This document shows positions 41,155 to 49,155 of a DNA stretch of 64,000 bases, piece after piece. The notes below the pieces were generated by a model. It was not told the DNA's origin, did not search any database, and saw only the letters and a list, made by a program, of their open reading frames with translations. The translations under genes were made by a program, and so were the position numbers. The stretch is from Ollibium composti (GTDB taxonomy: Bacteria > Pseudomonadota > Alphaproteobacteria > Rhizobiales > Rhizobiaceae): NCBI RefSeq assembly GCF_004801285.1, contig NZ_SSNY01000011.1, positions 62,001 to 126,000 of the forward strand, written 5' to 3'. Position 1 is the stretch's first letter. Each line of letters begins with the position of its first letter.

Positions 41155-41517
41155 ATGCAAGCCATGCCCACATGCGCCCGCCTGATGCCGATCGTCCTTC
41201 TTGCCGTCCTTTCCGCAGGCACGGTCCAAGCGGGCGAAGATCCCGTCTTCGTGATCGAATTCGCAAACGGGGCGATCAACCCGGCCGTCCTCGATGTTCC
41301 GGCCGGCAGCCGCTTCAAGCTGGAGTTGCGCAACAGCGGCGCCGATCCGGTCGAATTCGAAAGCATCGAACTGCGCAAGGAGAAGGTGCTTGGCCCCGGC
41401 GTGACGTCCTTCATCGTCATCCGCCGGCTCGATCCCGGCGAATATCGTTTCTTCGACGATTTCCATCCGGACACCCCGCCAGCCAGGCTCGTCGCCCGCG
41501 AGGCAGGCGGCCAATGA
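41155..41517 (+). CDS. ftrB: FtrB-type cupredoxin-like periplasmic protein
   Basis: A 120-residue protein with a signal peptide (PIVLLAVLSAGTVQA) and a single cupredoxin-like beta fold: VFVIEFANGAINPAVLDVPAGSRFKLELRNSGADPVEFESIELRKEKVLGPG. It continues with LDPGEYRFFDDFHPD. The usual His/Cys/Met copper ligands are only partly visible, as in FtrB of other systems. It lies between ftrA and the permease gene, overlapping the permease by ATGA. Starts at 41155 or 41164. Confidence 0.82.
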   Translation: MQAMPTCARLMPIVLLAVLSAGTVQAGEDPVFVIEFANGAINPAVLDVPAGSRFKLELRNSGADPVEFESIELRKEKVLGPGVTSFIVIRRLDPGEYRFFDDFHPDTPPARLVAREAGGQ

Positions 41518-42368
41518 CCGGATCGCTTGGACAGATCGCCCTCGTCGTCGGGCGCGAGAGCGTGGAGGCGCTGCTGGTCGTCGGCATCCTCAACGCATGG
41601 ATCGGCCATCGCGCGGATCCCGCCTCGGCCAGAACGGGAAAGCGCTTCCTTTGGGCGGGCGTCGCCGCCGGCCTGGTCGCGTCGGCGCTGCTGGCGGCGG
41701 CGATGCTGGGGTTCGCCAGCCTGCTCGAAGGGGACCGCGAGGACCTTTTCCAGCTTGTCGTCACCGGCTTCGCCGCCGCGCTCATCCTGCAGATGGTCAC
41801 GTGGATGCACAGGCAGGGCTGCCGCCTTCAGGATGAACTGAACCGCGGCGCCGAGCGCGCCGCCAGCCGGCAGAACTGGTGGGGCCTCCTCTTTCTGGCC
41901 GCGATCGCCGTGGCCCGAGAAGGCAGCGAGACGGCCGTCTTTCTCTATGGCATCCTTGCTTCCGCCAGGGGAACCAGCTTGCCGGCAGGCATTGCCGCCG
42001 CAGCCGTGGGGTTGGCAGCGGCTGGCGCGCTCTACTGGCTACTGCAATTCGGCTCCCGGCGTTTTTCATGGCGCGTCTTTTTCCGAGTCACCGAAGTCCT
42101 GTTGCTGTTCCTCGCCGCCTCGCTGGTGATGACGGCGCTCGACCGGGCCATCGGTCTCGACCTGGCGCCGACCCTGTCGCCGCCGCTATGGGACACGTCA
42201 TGGCTGCTCGACGACATGGCGGGGATCGGCGGTTTCGTTTCGGCGATGACCGGCTACAGGGCGAGGCCCGAATTGGCGTCCGTTCTCGTCTATGTGCTCT
42301 ATTGGCTGGTCGTGGCCGCATTGCTGTCGCTTCCGAAGCGCACCCGTGCCGTCGCAAGCGCCCCATGA
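41514..42368 (+). CDS. ftrC: FTR1-family iron permease FtrC
   Basis: A 284-residue permease with seven helices. The two FTR1 iron motifs are VVGRESVEALLVVG and AVAREGSETAVFLYG (REGxE-type). A predicted loop has MHRQGCRLQDELNRGAERAA, and the C-terminus ends with a helix VLVYVLYWLVVAALLSL. It would move oxidised iron across the inner membrane with FtrA/B. Start and stop overlap its neighbours by 4 nt each. Confidence 0.9.
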   Translation: MTGSLGQIALVVGRESVEALLVVGILNAWIGHRADPASARTGKRFLWAGVAAGLVASALLAAAMLGFASLLEGDREDLFQLVVTGFAAALILQMVTWMHRQGCRLQDELNRGAERAASRQNWWGLLFLAAIAVAREGSETAVFLYGILASARGTSLPAGIAAAAVGLAAAGALYWLLQFGSRRFSWRVFFRVTEVLLLFLAASLVMTALDRAIGLDLAPTLSPPLWDTSWLLDDMAGIGGFVSAMTGYRARPELASVLVYVLYWLVVAALLSLPKRTRAVASAP

Positions 42369-43789
42369 CCATTCGGATCATACCGGATATCGCCGGGCGA
42401 CCGGTAACGGGTGCGCCGCTGCCCGATGTCTGGGCACGGATCGGAGATTGGCTCCAGATCCACCAGCGGACGATCCGGACCGTCCAGTGGGGCGTCGTGT
42501 CGGTCTATGCGGTGCTGCTGATCGTCCCTGTGCTGCTGCCGCTGCCGGACAGGACGGCCTATCTGTGGTCGAACCTCGCACGCTTCGCGCAGTTCGTCTT
42601 CTGGGGGATATGGTGGCCGTTCGTGCTCGTAGGCACGGCGCTGGTCGGGCGCATGTGGTGCGGCCTGCTCTGCCCCGAAGGGTCGATCACCGAATTCGCC
42701 AGCGGCCACGGCCTTGGCAAGGCAACGCCAAAGTGGATGACATGGCCGGGCTGGCCGACCGTGGCCTTCGCCTCGACCACGCTCTACGGCCAGATGACCA
42801 GCGTCTACCAGTATCCGCGGCCGACGCTGCTGATCCTCGGCGGTTCGACCGCTGCCGCGGCGTTGGTCGGCTATCTCTACGGCCGCAACAAGCGCATCTG
42901 GTGTCGTTATCTTTGCCCGGCAGGCGGCGTCTTCGCCCTTTTTGCCAAGATCGCGCCGCTGCATTTCCGCGTCGAGCCTGCGCTGTGGCAGCGCTCGCAA
43001 CTCGCCAGGGAAAAGCCCGGCCCGGTGAATTGCGCGCCGCTGGTGCCGCTCCGGACGATGCGCGGCGGATCCGACTGCCACATGTGTGGCCGCTGCAGCG
43101 GCTTCCGAGGCGCGATCCGGCTGGCGCGCCGCTCGCCGAACCACGAGATCGTCCATGTCGCAGGGCAGACGGCAAAACCCTGGGAGACCGTGCTCATCGT
43201 CTTTGGCCTCATGGGCTTGGCGCTCGGCGCCTTCCAATGGTCCGCCAGCCCCTGGTTCGTCGCCGCAAAGCAGTGGGCGGCGACGCGACTGGCCGAAGCA
43301 GGTATCCTTTGGCCGCTCGACGCGACTGCACCGTGGTGGGCTCTGACCAACTATCCGGATCGCAACGACGTGCTGACGCTACTCGACGGCACCTTGCTGG
43401 TTGCGTATGTGGTCACGGTCGCACTGGCGAGCGGCGCAGCGACGCTGCTGATGCTCCTGGTGTCAGAGCGGTGCCTGGGAAAATGGAACCCCTCGCGTTT
43501 CCATCATCTCGCGCAGGCCCTGATCCCGCTGGCCGGCGCAGGAGTTTTTCTCGGCCTTTCCAGCTTGACCATCGGCCAGCTTCGTTCCGATGGCATCCCC
43601 GTTCCTTTCGTCGGCGAAACGCGCGCGGTTCTGCTGGCGATGGCGACCTTGTGGTCCGCGGTGCTCTCCTGGCAGATAACGGCGCTCTACACGACCCGGC
43701 GGGCCCGTCGCGTGCTCGCTCTATTTGCGTTCTGTGCGGCGATGGCGCCGGCCAATACCGGCTGGTTCCTGCTTTTCGCGGCATGGTGA
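42365..43789 (+). CDS. ftrD: FtrD-type 4Fe-4S membrane protein
   Basis: A 474-residue membrane protein with NapH/RdxA-like features. It has several helices, and cysteine motifs MWCGLLCPEGSITEFA and IWCRYLCPAGGVFALF as in NosR/NapH, plus a ferredoxin-like CHMCGRCSGFRG. It is the electron-transfer partner of FtrABC and likely reduces or accepts electrons for iron permeation. The usual second 4Fe-4S motif of NapH is reduced here. Convergent with the NnrS-like gene, 5 nt apart. Confidence 0.87.
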   Translation: MTIRIIPDIAGRPVTGAPLPDVWARIGDWLQIHQRTIRTVQWGVVSVYAVLLIVPVLLPLPDRTAYLWSNLARFAQFVFWGIWWPFVLVGTALVGRMWCGLLCPEGSITEFASGHGLGKATPKWMTWPGWPTVAFASTTLYGQMTSVYQYPRPTLLILGGSTAAAALVGYLYGRNKRIWCRYLCPAGGVFALFAKIAPLHFRVEPALWQRSQLAREKPGPVNCAPLVPLRTMRGGSDCHMCGRCSGFRGAIRLARRSPNHEIVHVAGQTAKPWETVLIVFGLMGLALGAFQWSASPWFVAAKQWAATRLAEAGILWPLDATAPWWALTNYPDRNDVLTLLDGTLLVAYVVTVALASGAATLLMLLVSERCLGKWNPSRFHHLAQALIPLAGAGVFLGLSSLTIGQLRSDGIPVPFVGETRAVLLAMATLWSAVLSWQITALYTTRRARRVLALFAFCAAMAPANTGWFLLFAAW

Positions 43790-43794
43790 CCGGT

Positions 43795-44904
43795 TCACCT
43801 GCGCAACAGCACATCACGGAAAGCCCAGAGGAACAGAACGAAGGCCGCGATCCAAAAGGTTGCCGACAATTCCGTCCCAGCTGACGCCCAGGCTGGGAAC
43901 GCTTCCGCCAGAACGCGCGCGACGGCAGAGACCGTGACGGAGACAAAGGCTGCTGCCGCCGCCCCATTTCGCGAGAATGGCCGGCGGCTGTGCTTGCGGA
44001 TCATGCTCGACATGATGGCGATGCTCATCGTGCCGATCGCTCCTATCGTCCAGGCGTGCACCGCCGCAGCCTGCGAAAAGCGATTAGGATTCAAGACATA
44101 CAGGCCAAGCAGGATGAAACCGACGACAATCCAGCCGTAACCGAAATGCAGCGCCGTCACCGACGCGGAGGCCCGGCTTCGCCAGCCTCGCCACCGAAGG
44201 AGACGGACGGCGTGCGCCACAGCCGCCCCGGCGCCCAGAATGCCGGTCGCTGGATGCTGCGGCGCCAGAACCCAGACTATCAAAGCCGCGCCGGCCAATG
44301 CCGCCGAGAGACCTTCGACCGCCCTCGACGGCTCAGGGTCGACGGAGACCCCTCGTCCACCGAGGAATGCGCATGTCAGGGCGGGTGTCACCCTGCCCCC
44401 GATCACCATGACGAGTCCGAGGAGCGACGCGACGGCAAGCCGGTAGCTCGCGGGAGCGCCGCCCGTTGCGGTCAGCATGATGCTGCCGCAAAAGACGCAG
44501 AGCAGTCCGAGGATCTTGAAGTCGCGGCGATCGCGCGCGGCAATGATCTGTGCCGCCGCTATGGAGGAAACCGCCAGCATGAAAGTGGCCGAAAGTGCAA
44601 GCCCAGCCGCTGTCGAGATCAGCGACGCCACGCGAACGCCGAGCCACAATCCGACGAGCCCCCTGGGCAATGGCGGCGGTACGACCGGCCGGCCGGTCCA
44701 GCGCGGCAGAGCGGTGAGAAGAAAGCCGGCCAGGATGGCGGGGATCGTGCCGAACAGGAGCACGTTTCTGTGCCAGTCGCCCGCATTCGTTCCTGTTGTA
44801 TCGATACGGCCGCTCATCGATTCCCACGGCAGCCAGACTGCGATGCCCAACGTGGCGTCGAGGGCCGCAATTAAGAAGAACGGCTTGTAGGGATGAGACG
44901 GCAT
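43795..44904 (-). CDS. NnrS-like membrane protein 1
   Basis: A 369-residue protein with about ten to twelve helices. NnrS-family features: PFFLIAALDATLGIAVWLPW, WHRNVLLFGTIPAILAGFLLTALPRWTGR, LLGLVMVIGGRVTPALTCAFL and HAWTIGAIGTMSIAIMSSMIRKHSRR. The NnrS family relieves NO stress, possibly with heme and copper. This one differs from canonical NnrS in the first loop (WHRN in place of HxHE), so it may be a divergent paralogue. GGGAGG at 44911-44916. An NnrR-type box lies 93 nt upstream. Confidence 0.8.
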   Translation of the reverse strand: MPSHPYKPFFLIAALDATLGIAVWLPWESMSGRIDTTGTNAGDWHRNVLLFGTIPAILAGFLLTALPRWTGRPVVPPPLPRGLVGLWLGVRVASLISTAAGLALSATFMLAVSSIAAAQIIAARDRRDFKILGLLCVFCGSIMLTATGGAPASYRLAVASLLGLVMVIGGRVTPALTCAFLGGRGVSVDPEPSRAVEGLSAALAGAALIVWVLAPQHPATGILGAGAAVAHAVRLLRWRGWRSRASASVTALHFGYGWIVVGFILLGLYVLNPNRFSQAAAVHAWTIGAIGTMSIAIMSSMIRKHSRRPFSRNGAAAAAFVSVTVSAVARVLAEAFPAWASAGTELSATFWIAAFVLFLWAFRDVLLRR

Positions 44905-44997
44905 TCAGAGCCTCCCTTGGAGCGGGCATGCCCGCGTGATGGACGCGGAGAAAGCGAACGAAGTTGAAGACAGAATCGCACGGCGCAATGGAAATGT

Positions 44998-45011
44998 TTG
45001 CGCAAACGCAA
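44998..45011. promoter_or_regulatory. NnrR-type box in divergent region
   Basis: TTGCGCAAACGCAA is a perfect TTGCG-N4-CGCAA. It is flanked by the minus-strand NnrS-like gene (93 nt away) and the plus-strand gene at 45146 (134 nt away). Confidence 0.65.
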
Positions 45012-45145
45012 ACTCGCGACGGAATGGACCGCTAGGCTATCGCTCGAGGCAAACGGGCGGTGCGATCCTTGGCGGTCATCAGTCGATGGTATCACCCGTC
45101 TGGAAGCGACTGATTGGGATCGCTGGAAACAGTGGCGGGTTCACC

Positions 45146-45523
45146 ATGAAAATCCTTGTGTCGAACGCGACGGCGCCGAGGCAGAGAACCGGCACGGACA
45201 GGGATGTCGTCACCAGGCTGACGGCGGCCATGAAGAACGCACGGTTCGACTGTGAATGCCGTTCCCAGCTTGACGAGGCGCTGGATCGGTTTGCGGTGAT
45301 GGAACGAAGGCGTACGATGCGCAGCGATCTTTCCAATGCTTGCAGCCAGCGCCGAAAGATCGAGGCGATTCTGCTCTTTCTTCAGGATCTGGACGATTTG
45401 AAAGCGACGGAACAGGACTACAGCGTATTCAAAGACGTTGCGCTTCTCTTCGATGATATCGCCGACGCTGCCAAGCGGGGCTCGGAGGCGATGCGCCGGC
45501 TCTACTCGTCGAATGACGAATAG
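45146..45523 (+). CDS. Hypothetical protein behind NnrR-type box
   Basis: A 125-residue protein, MKILVSNATAPRQRTGTDRDVVTRLTAAMKNARFDCECRSQLDEALDRFAVMERRRTMRSDLSNACSQRRKIEAILLFLQDLDDLKATEQDYSVFKDVALLFDDIADAAKRG. It is mostly helical with a DCEC pair and an acidic end. I do not recognise it. The start is uncertain: ATG 45086 would give 145 residues and is also possible. It is probably co-regulated with NnrS through the box upstream. Confidence 0.5.
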   Translation: MKILVSNATAPRQRTGTDRDVVTRLTAAMKNARFDCECRSQLDEALDRFAVMERRRTMRSDLSNACSQRRKIEAILLFLQDLDDLKATEQDYSVFKDVALLFDDIADAAKRGSEAMRRLYSSNDE

Positions 45524-45559
45524 CAAGGCCCCATTATCGACTTGACCAAAACGGATCCT

Positions 45560-45808
45560 TCATTTGCATCCGCACTCCGGAAGGGTCGATATCTTCCCTA
45601 TCTCAATGTGCCAGTCCGGCGGCCCGCTCCGCAAGCATGTCCATTCGTATCCCTCGGCGAAGAAGGCCCTGAACTTGCGCTCGAGGCGCGATGGGTCGAA
45701 ATCGCAGACCACCTGCACCGCCTCGCCGGTATGCAATCCGTCGAACATCGACAGGATGGCGGAATCCTTGTTCGCAGAAGCCAGTCTGCGCACATCATAG
45801 ACCATCAT
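45560..45808 (-). CDS. DUF2249 protein 2
   Basis: An 82-residue protein, MMVYDVRRLASANKDSAILSMFDGLHTGEAVQVVCDFDPSRLERKFRAFFAEGYEWTCLRSGPPDWHIEIGKI. It keeps the DUF2249 core (DFDP for DHDP, PDWHIEI for EVWRVEI). It ends LPECGCK, with a terminal Cys pair that the first DUF2249 protein lacks. The start is set at the ATG at 45808; the frame to 45883 overlaps a box. An NnrR-like box lies 61 nt upstream, so this copy is under different control from the NsrR-linked copy. Confidence 0.8.
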   Translation of the reverse strand: MMVYDVRRLASANKDSAILSMFDGLHTGEAVQVVCDFDPSRLERKFRAFFAEGYEWTCLRSGPPDWHIEIGKISTLPECGCK

Positions 45809-45869
45809 CTTCGTTCTCGCTGCCGATCTCCAAGTTGCGACAGTCTTGTGACAACCAACAATCGCTTCT

Positions 45870-45883
45870 TTGCGAATCTGCAA
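45870..45883. promoter_or_regulatory. NnrR-like box upstream of DUF2249 2
   Basis: TTGCGAATCTGCAA matches TTGCG-N4-CGCAA with one mismatch. It ends 61 nt before the minus-strand DUF2249 start. Confidence 0.55.
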
Positions 45884-46263
45884 AGACGGATGCAGCGGGC
45901 TGCCTATTTTCGTCTAAGAGGTTCGGGCGATGGGTAACGATGGAGCGTTCGGATTGTTAGAGGTTCTGCGGCTGATGGCGTGTCACCCGGCGGCGATGGC
46001 CTCGACCGAACGGTGCGCCGATAGAGAACGGCGGCCTGGGAATGACATGCGCCGTCGCGAGCGTCCGTTGCTCGTTGCCTTATCCGGCCTCGGACGGGTC
46101 GCTGGAAGCCTGCGCTGGCCATTGACGAAGCATTGATCGAGAGCGCGGCTAGGCGCTCGACCTAATCCCGTTTGTTGTGGGCTTTTGAGAACCGGATTCG
46201 CCATGGCTTACTGAGCACCACGCCAGCCACTCTGAAGCGTTACAAAGTCCCTCGATCCTTGCA
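45884..46263. other. Gap without a recognisable gene
   Basis: A 380-nt stretch in which I see no convincing coding region, RNA gene or repeat. Short open frames here lack ribosome sites or family features. It sits between the DUF2249 promoter and a possible small zinc-ribbon gene. Confidence 0.4.
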
Positions 46264-46464
46264 ATGCCACGGTCTTCTGAACAACCCGGACGGCGCGTTT
46301 TCGCTGTCTGCGCCCGATGCGGCAAGTCCGCGCCCGTGCTAATCTTGATCAAGCCGTACTCCTATATGTGTCCATCCTGCCTGGGTGAAGACGAGGAGCA
46401 GGCGGACCCTTGCGAGGCATCGAACCGAAAAAAAACCGACATGCCGCCACCGGAGAACTCATGA
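46264..46464 (+). CDS. Possible small zinc-ribbon protein
   Basis: A 66-residue open frame, MPRSSEQPGRRVFAVCARCGKSAPVLILIKPYSYMCPSCLGEDEEQADP and on. CARC and CPSC, 18 residues apart, could bind zinc. The tail is polar. There is no good ribosome site, and the end overlaps the ubiX stop on the other strand by 6 nt, so it could be spurious. I list it because the paired CxxC motifs are unlikely to arise by chance alone. Confidence 0.4.
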   Translation: MPRSSEQPGRRVFAVCARCGKSAPVLILIKPYSYMCPSCLGEDEEQADPCEASNRKKTDMPPPENS

Positions 46465-47031
46465 GCCGCCGCTCCAACGCGTCATCCGCTCTCCGGGATC
46501 GACGCCCGCCCAATTAACGAGCCGTGCCGCGATCTCGCGTATGATGTCGTCCATAGATAGGGGACGGGCGTAGAACGGCGGCACAGGCGGCGCCACGACG
46601 GCACCCATCCGCGCGAGCCGCAACATGGCCTCGAGATGCCCTTCGTGTAACGGTGCCTCGCGCGGAGCGATCACCAACCGTCGCTTCTCTTTCAACACCA
46701 CGTCGGCCGCCCGCACCAGCAGGTTGTCGCCGAGCCCGTATGCCATGGCGGCGAGGCTGCGCATCGAACACGGCACCACGATCATGCCGTCGGTGCGGAA
46801 GGATCCACTGGCGATGGGAGCTCCCAGATTGCCGGCTCGATGCACATGCTCGGCAATAGCCGTAAACTGAACGATGCCGTCAGCGCCGAGCTCATGCTCG
46901 ATCGTCGCTCGGGCGCCGTCAGAAATGACCAGGTGCGTCTCAATATCTGCGGCAGCCAGCTGCCTGAGCGTTTCGAGCGCAAGGGCTGAACCGGAAGCGC
47001 CGGCCACGCCGACAATCAAGCGTTTTCGCAT
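46459..47031 (-). CDS. ubiX: Flavin prenyltransferase UbiX
   Basis: A 190-residue enzyme that makes prenylated FMN for UbiD. The fold is typical: RLIVGVAGASGSALALETLRQL, then VVPCSMRSLAAMAYGLGDNLLVRAADVVLKEKRRLVIAPREAPLHEGHLEAMLRLARMGAVVAPPVPPFYARP. The start overlaps the ubiD stop region by 16 nt, so the pair is co-translated. UbiD/UbiX decarboxylate an early ubiquinone intermediate. This copy may be specific for anaerobic conditions. Confidence 0.92.
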   Translation of the reverse strand: MRKRLIVGVAGASGSALALETLRQLAAADIETHLVISDGARATIEHELGADGIVQFTAIAEHVHRAGNLGAPIASGSFRTDGMIVVPCSMRSLAAMAYGLGDNLLVRAADVVLKEKRRLVIAPREAPLHEGHLEAMLRLARMGAVVAPPVPPFYARPLSMDDIIREIAARLVNWAGVDPGERMTRWSGGS

Positions 47032-48536
47032 TGGGCTTCGCGCTTCGCACGGTCCGGAAACAATTCGCGCCAGCGCTCATCGACGCGCCGCTCCACGGCG
47101 GCATCCATGCCGAGTTCGACGCCCCATTCGCGTGAGGTCTCGGCGCCGATCTTGCGGGTGGCGTCAAAGCCTATCTTGCCGCCGAGTCCCTCAAGCGGCG
47201 AGGCGAAGTCGAGCTGGTCGATGGGCATGTGGTCCACCTGCATGATGTCGCGGCCGGGATCCATGCGTGTAGCGAGCGCCCACATCACATCGTCCCAGGA
47301 GCGGATATCTATATCGTCGTCGACCACGACGATCATCTTGGTCATGGAGAATTGAGGCAACGTCGACCAGAAGCCCATCATGACGCGTCGGGCCTGACCC
47401 GCATATTTCTTGGCGATGGAGATTACCGCGATCCGGTAGGAACAAGCTTCCGGCGGGAGCCAGACATCCAGAATCTCCGGCATCTGCTTTCGCAGCAGCG
47501 GCTTGAACACCTCTAACAGGGCGCTTCCCAGCACGGCGGGTTCGTCGGGCGCACGCCCGGTGAAGGTCGTCAGATAACTGGCCCCTTCGCGGACGCGCAT
47601 GCGTTTGAGCTTGAAGACGGGATAGCGCTTCGGCGCGTTGTAATAGCCGGTATGATCGCCGAACGGGCCTTCGAGCGCCGTTTCCGTGGGCGACACTGTC
47701 CCTTCCAGGACGATCTCAGCGCTTGCCGGGACATGTAGTATGATCTCCCTGCAGGGCACCATCCGCACGCGGCGATCGCTGATCATGCCTGACAGCGCGA
47801 GTTCCGACACGCCTTCCGGGGCCGGCATCACTGAAGCAAGCAGTGTCGCGGGATCCGCCCCGATCACGACCGCAACTGGCATCTCAAGACCCCTCGCCTG
47901 CCAGGCTCGATGATGCGCCGCACCGCCGCGCATGGGTAGCCAGCGCAGGATGGCGCGGTCGCGGCCGATCACCTGCATGCGGTAGATTCCCAGATTGTAG
48001 GCGCTGAAATCGTCGTCGCCCGGCGGCCGGGTGACGACAATCGGCCAAGTGATCAGAGGTCCGGCGTCGCCAGGCCAGCAGGTCTGGACTGGCAGAAACG
48101 AGAAGTCCGGCTCAGCCTCTTTCCACTCCTTCGTCGCAGAAACGATCTTCGGCCGCGTCTGGAACGCTCTGCGGGCGGCCGGCAGCATCGTGCTGAACTG
48201 CTTCAGGTTCTGCGGCGGTTGCGGCGACCGCATCCAGGCCAGCAGTTCGCCTAGCTTGGCGAGTCCCTCGACGTCCGTGCCGAGCCCCCACGCGACCCGT
48301 TCGACAGTACCGAAAAGGTTGGTGACCACCGGGAGTTTTGACACGAGGCCGCTTTGGTCCAGCGGCTGCGTCAGCCGTAGGGCCGGCCCGCCGGTAGCGA
48401 TCACCCTGCGGTGTATCTCGGTGATCTCCAGCCGCATCGAGACCGGCGCCCGGATCGTCTCCAGACGCCCCATACTTTCCAGATGAAAAAGGTAGGCGCC
48501 AAGAGTATGAAACCGGGGAAGATTGCGCTCGTGCAT
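47016..48536 (-). CDS. ubiD: UbiD-family decarboxylase
   Basis: A 506-residue prFMN-dependent decarboxylase. Family motifs: PLITWPIVVTRPPGDDDFSAYNLGIYRMQVIGRDRAILRWLPMRGGAAHHRAWQARG, then GMISDRRVRMVPCREIILHVPASAEIVLEGTVSPTETALEGPFGDHTGYYNAPKRYPVF. The EGPFGDHTGYY stretch holds the conserved Glu/Arg-type active site. Length and motifs fit UbiD of ubiquinone synthesis (polyprenyl-4-hydroxybenzoate decarboxylase). It is followed by ubiX and preceded by DUF6455. Confidence 0.9.
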   Translation of the reverse strand: MHERNLPRFHTLGAYLFHLESMGRLETIRAPVSMRLEITEIHRRVIATGGPALRLTQPLDQSGLVSKLPVVTNLFGTVERVAWGLGTDVEGLAKLGELLAWMRSPQPPQNLKQFSTMLPAARRAFQTRPKIVSATKEWKEAEPDFSFLPVQTCWPGDAGPLITWPIVVTRPPGDDDFSAYNLGIYRMQVIGRDRAILRWLPMRGGAAHHRAWQARGLEMPVAVVIGADPATLLASVMPAPEGVSELALSGMISDRRVRMVPCREIILHVPASAEIVLEGTVSPTETALEGPFGDHTGYYNAPKRYPVFKLKRMRVREGASYLTTFTGRAPDEPAVLGSALLEVFKPLLRKQMPEILDVWLPPEACSYRIAVISIAKKYAGQARRVMMGFWSTLPQFSMTKMIVVVDDDIDIRSWDDVMWALATRMDPGRDIMQVDHMPIDQLDFASPLEGLGGKIGFDATRKIGAETSREWGVELGMDAAVERRVDERWRELFPDRAKREAQCENA

Positions 48537-48679
48537 TGGAAGATATCCGGCGCCAGCAACTCACCGGCGCCGTTCCGATGCCATGGACTCCCGAACCGGT
48601 CGTTGACATTCCGCAAACAGGACGCCGAGACGGCTACGGTTCGAGCAACTGCCGCCGTTATGCACGCAAACCCGGCGCG

Positions 48680-48964
48680 TCATTCGTCTGACTGCGTGCA
48701 CTCCTTGAGAAACTCGGCGTTCGGGCAGAATTCGAGGATGGTGAAGACCTGCTGCTCCCCTTGCAGCCGTTGGCTGCACTCGCGCTGATGGATGCACGCC
48801 AGGCAGACGTTGCGTGCTGTCGCCATTGCTGTCCCGCCGGACTTGCGGGCAGCAACCATAGGATCGATCTCCAGCCGCTCGAGGACAATGTCCAATCGCG
48901 CAAACTGCCGCCACACCAGCTCGGTCTGCGGCCAACGTTCAACGGAGCGCATGATGACCTCCAT
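48680..48964 (-). CDS. DUF6455-like Cys protein
   Basis: A 94-residue protein. The DUF6455 pattern is ATARNVCLACIHQRECSQRLQGEQQVFTILEFCPNAEFLKEC, with Cys in CLAC, EC, and FCPNAEFL. The Cys set may bind a metal or Fe-S cluster. The first half is helical (VWRQFARLDIVLERLEIDPMVAARKS). No signal peptide. Start MEVIMRSVERW at 48964 or at the inner Met. It lies between ubiD and the ubiTUV operon and faces away from the hybrid box at 49085, so a function in anaerobic respiration is likely but not known. Confidence 0.7.
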   Translation of the reverse strand: MEVIMRSVERWPQTELVWRQFARLDIVLERLEIDPMVAARKSGGTAMATARNVCLACIHQRECSQRLQGEQQVFTILEFCPNAEFLKECTQSDE

Positions 48965-49084
48965 GCGTCGGACTGAACTTCACGAACAAGATCTACTCCA
49001 AAGCCGCGTCCCGACTCCATGTGTCCAGTCGCCGCGCCATCTCGCCGCGAGAGCGGGCGGCACTGTGGTCCTTCGCACCCGTCT

Positions 49085-49098
49085 TTGATCCTGCGCAA
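49085..49098. promoter_or_regulatory. Hybrid Fnr/NnrR box in ubiTUV/DUF6455 divergent region
   Basis: TTGATCCTGCGCAA pairs an Fnr half and an NnrR half. It ends 57 nt before ubiT and starts 120 nt before the minus-strand DUF6455 gene. Confidence 0.65.
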
Positions 49099-49155
49099 AC
49101 TTCTTCCGCGCAACTCGACCTATCGTCACCCGTCCACAATGGACCGGAGGGCAGA

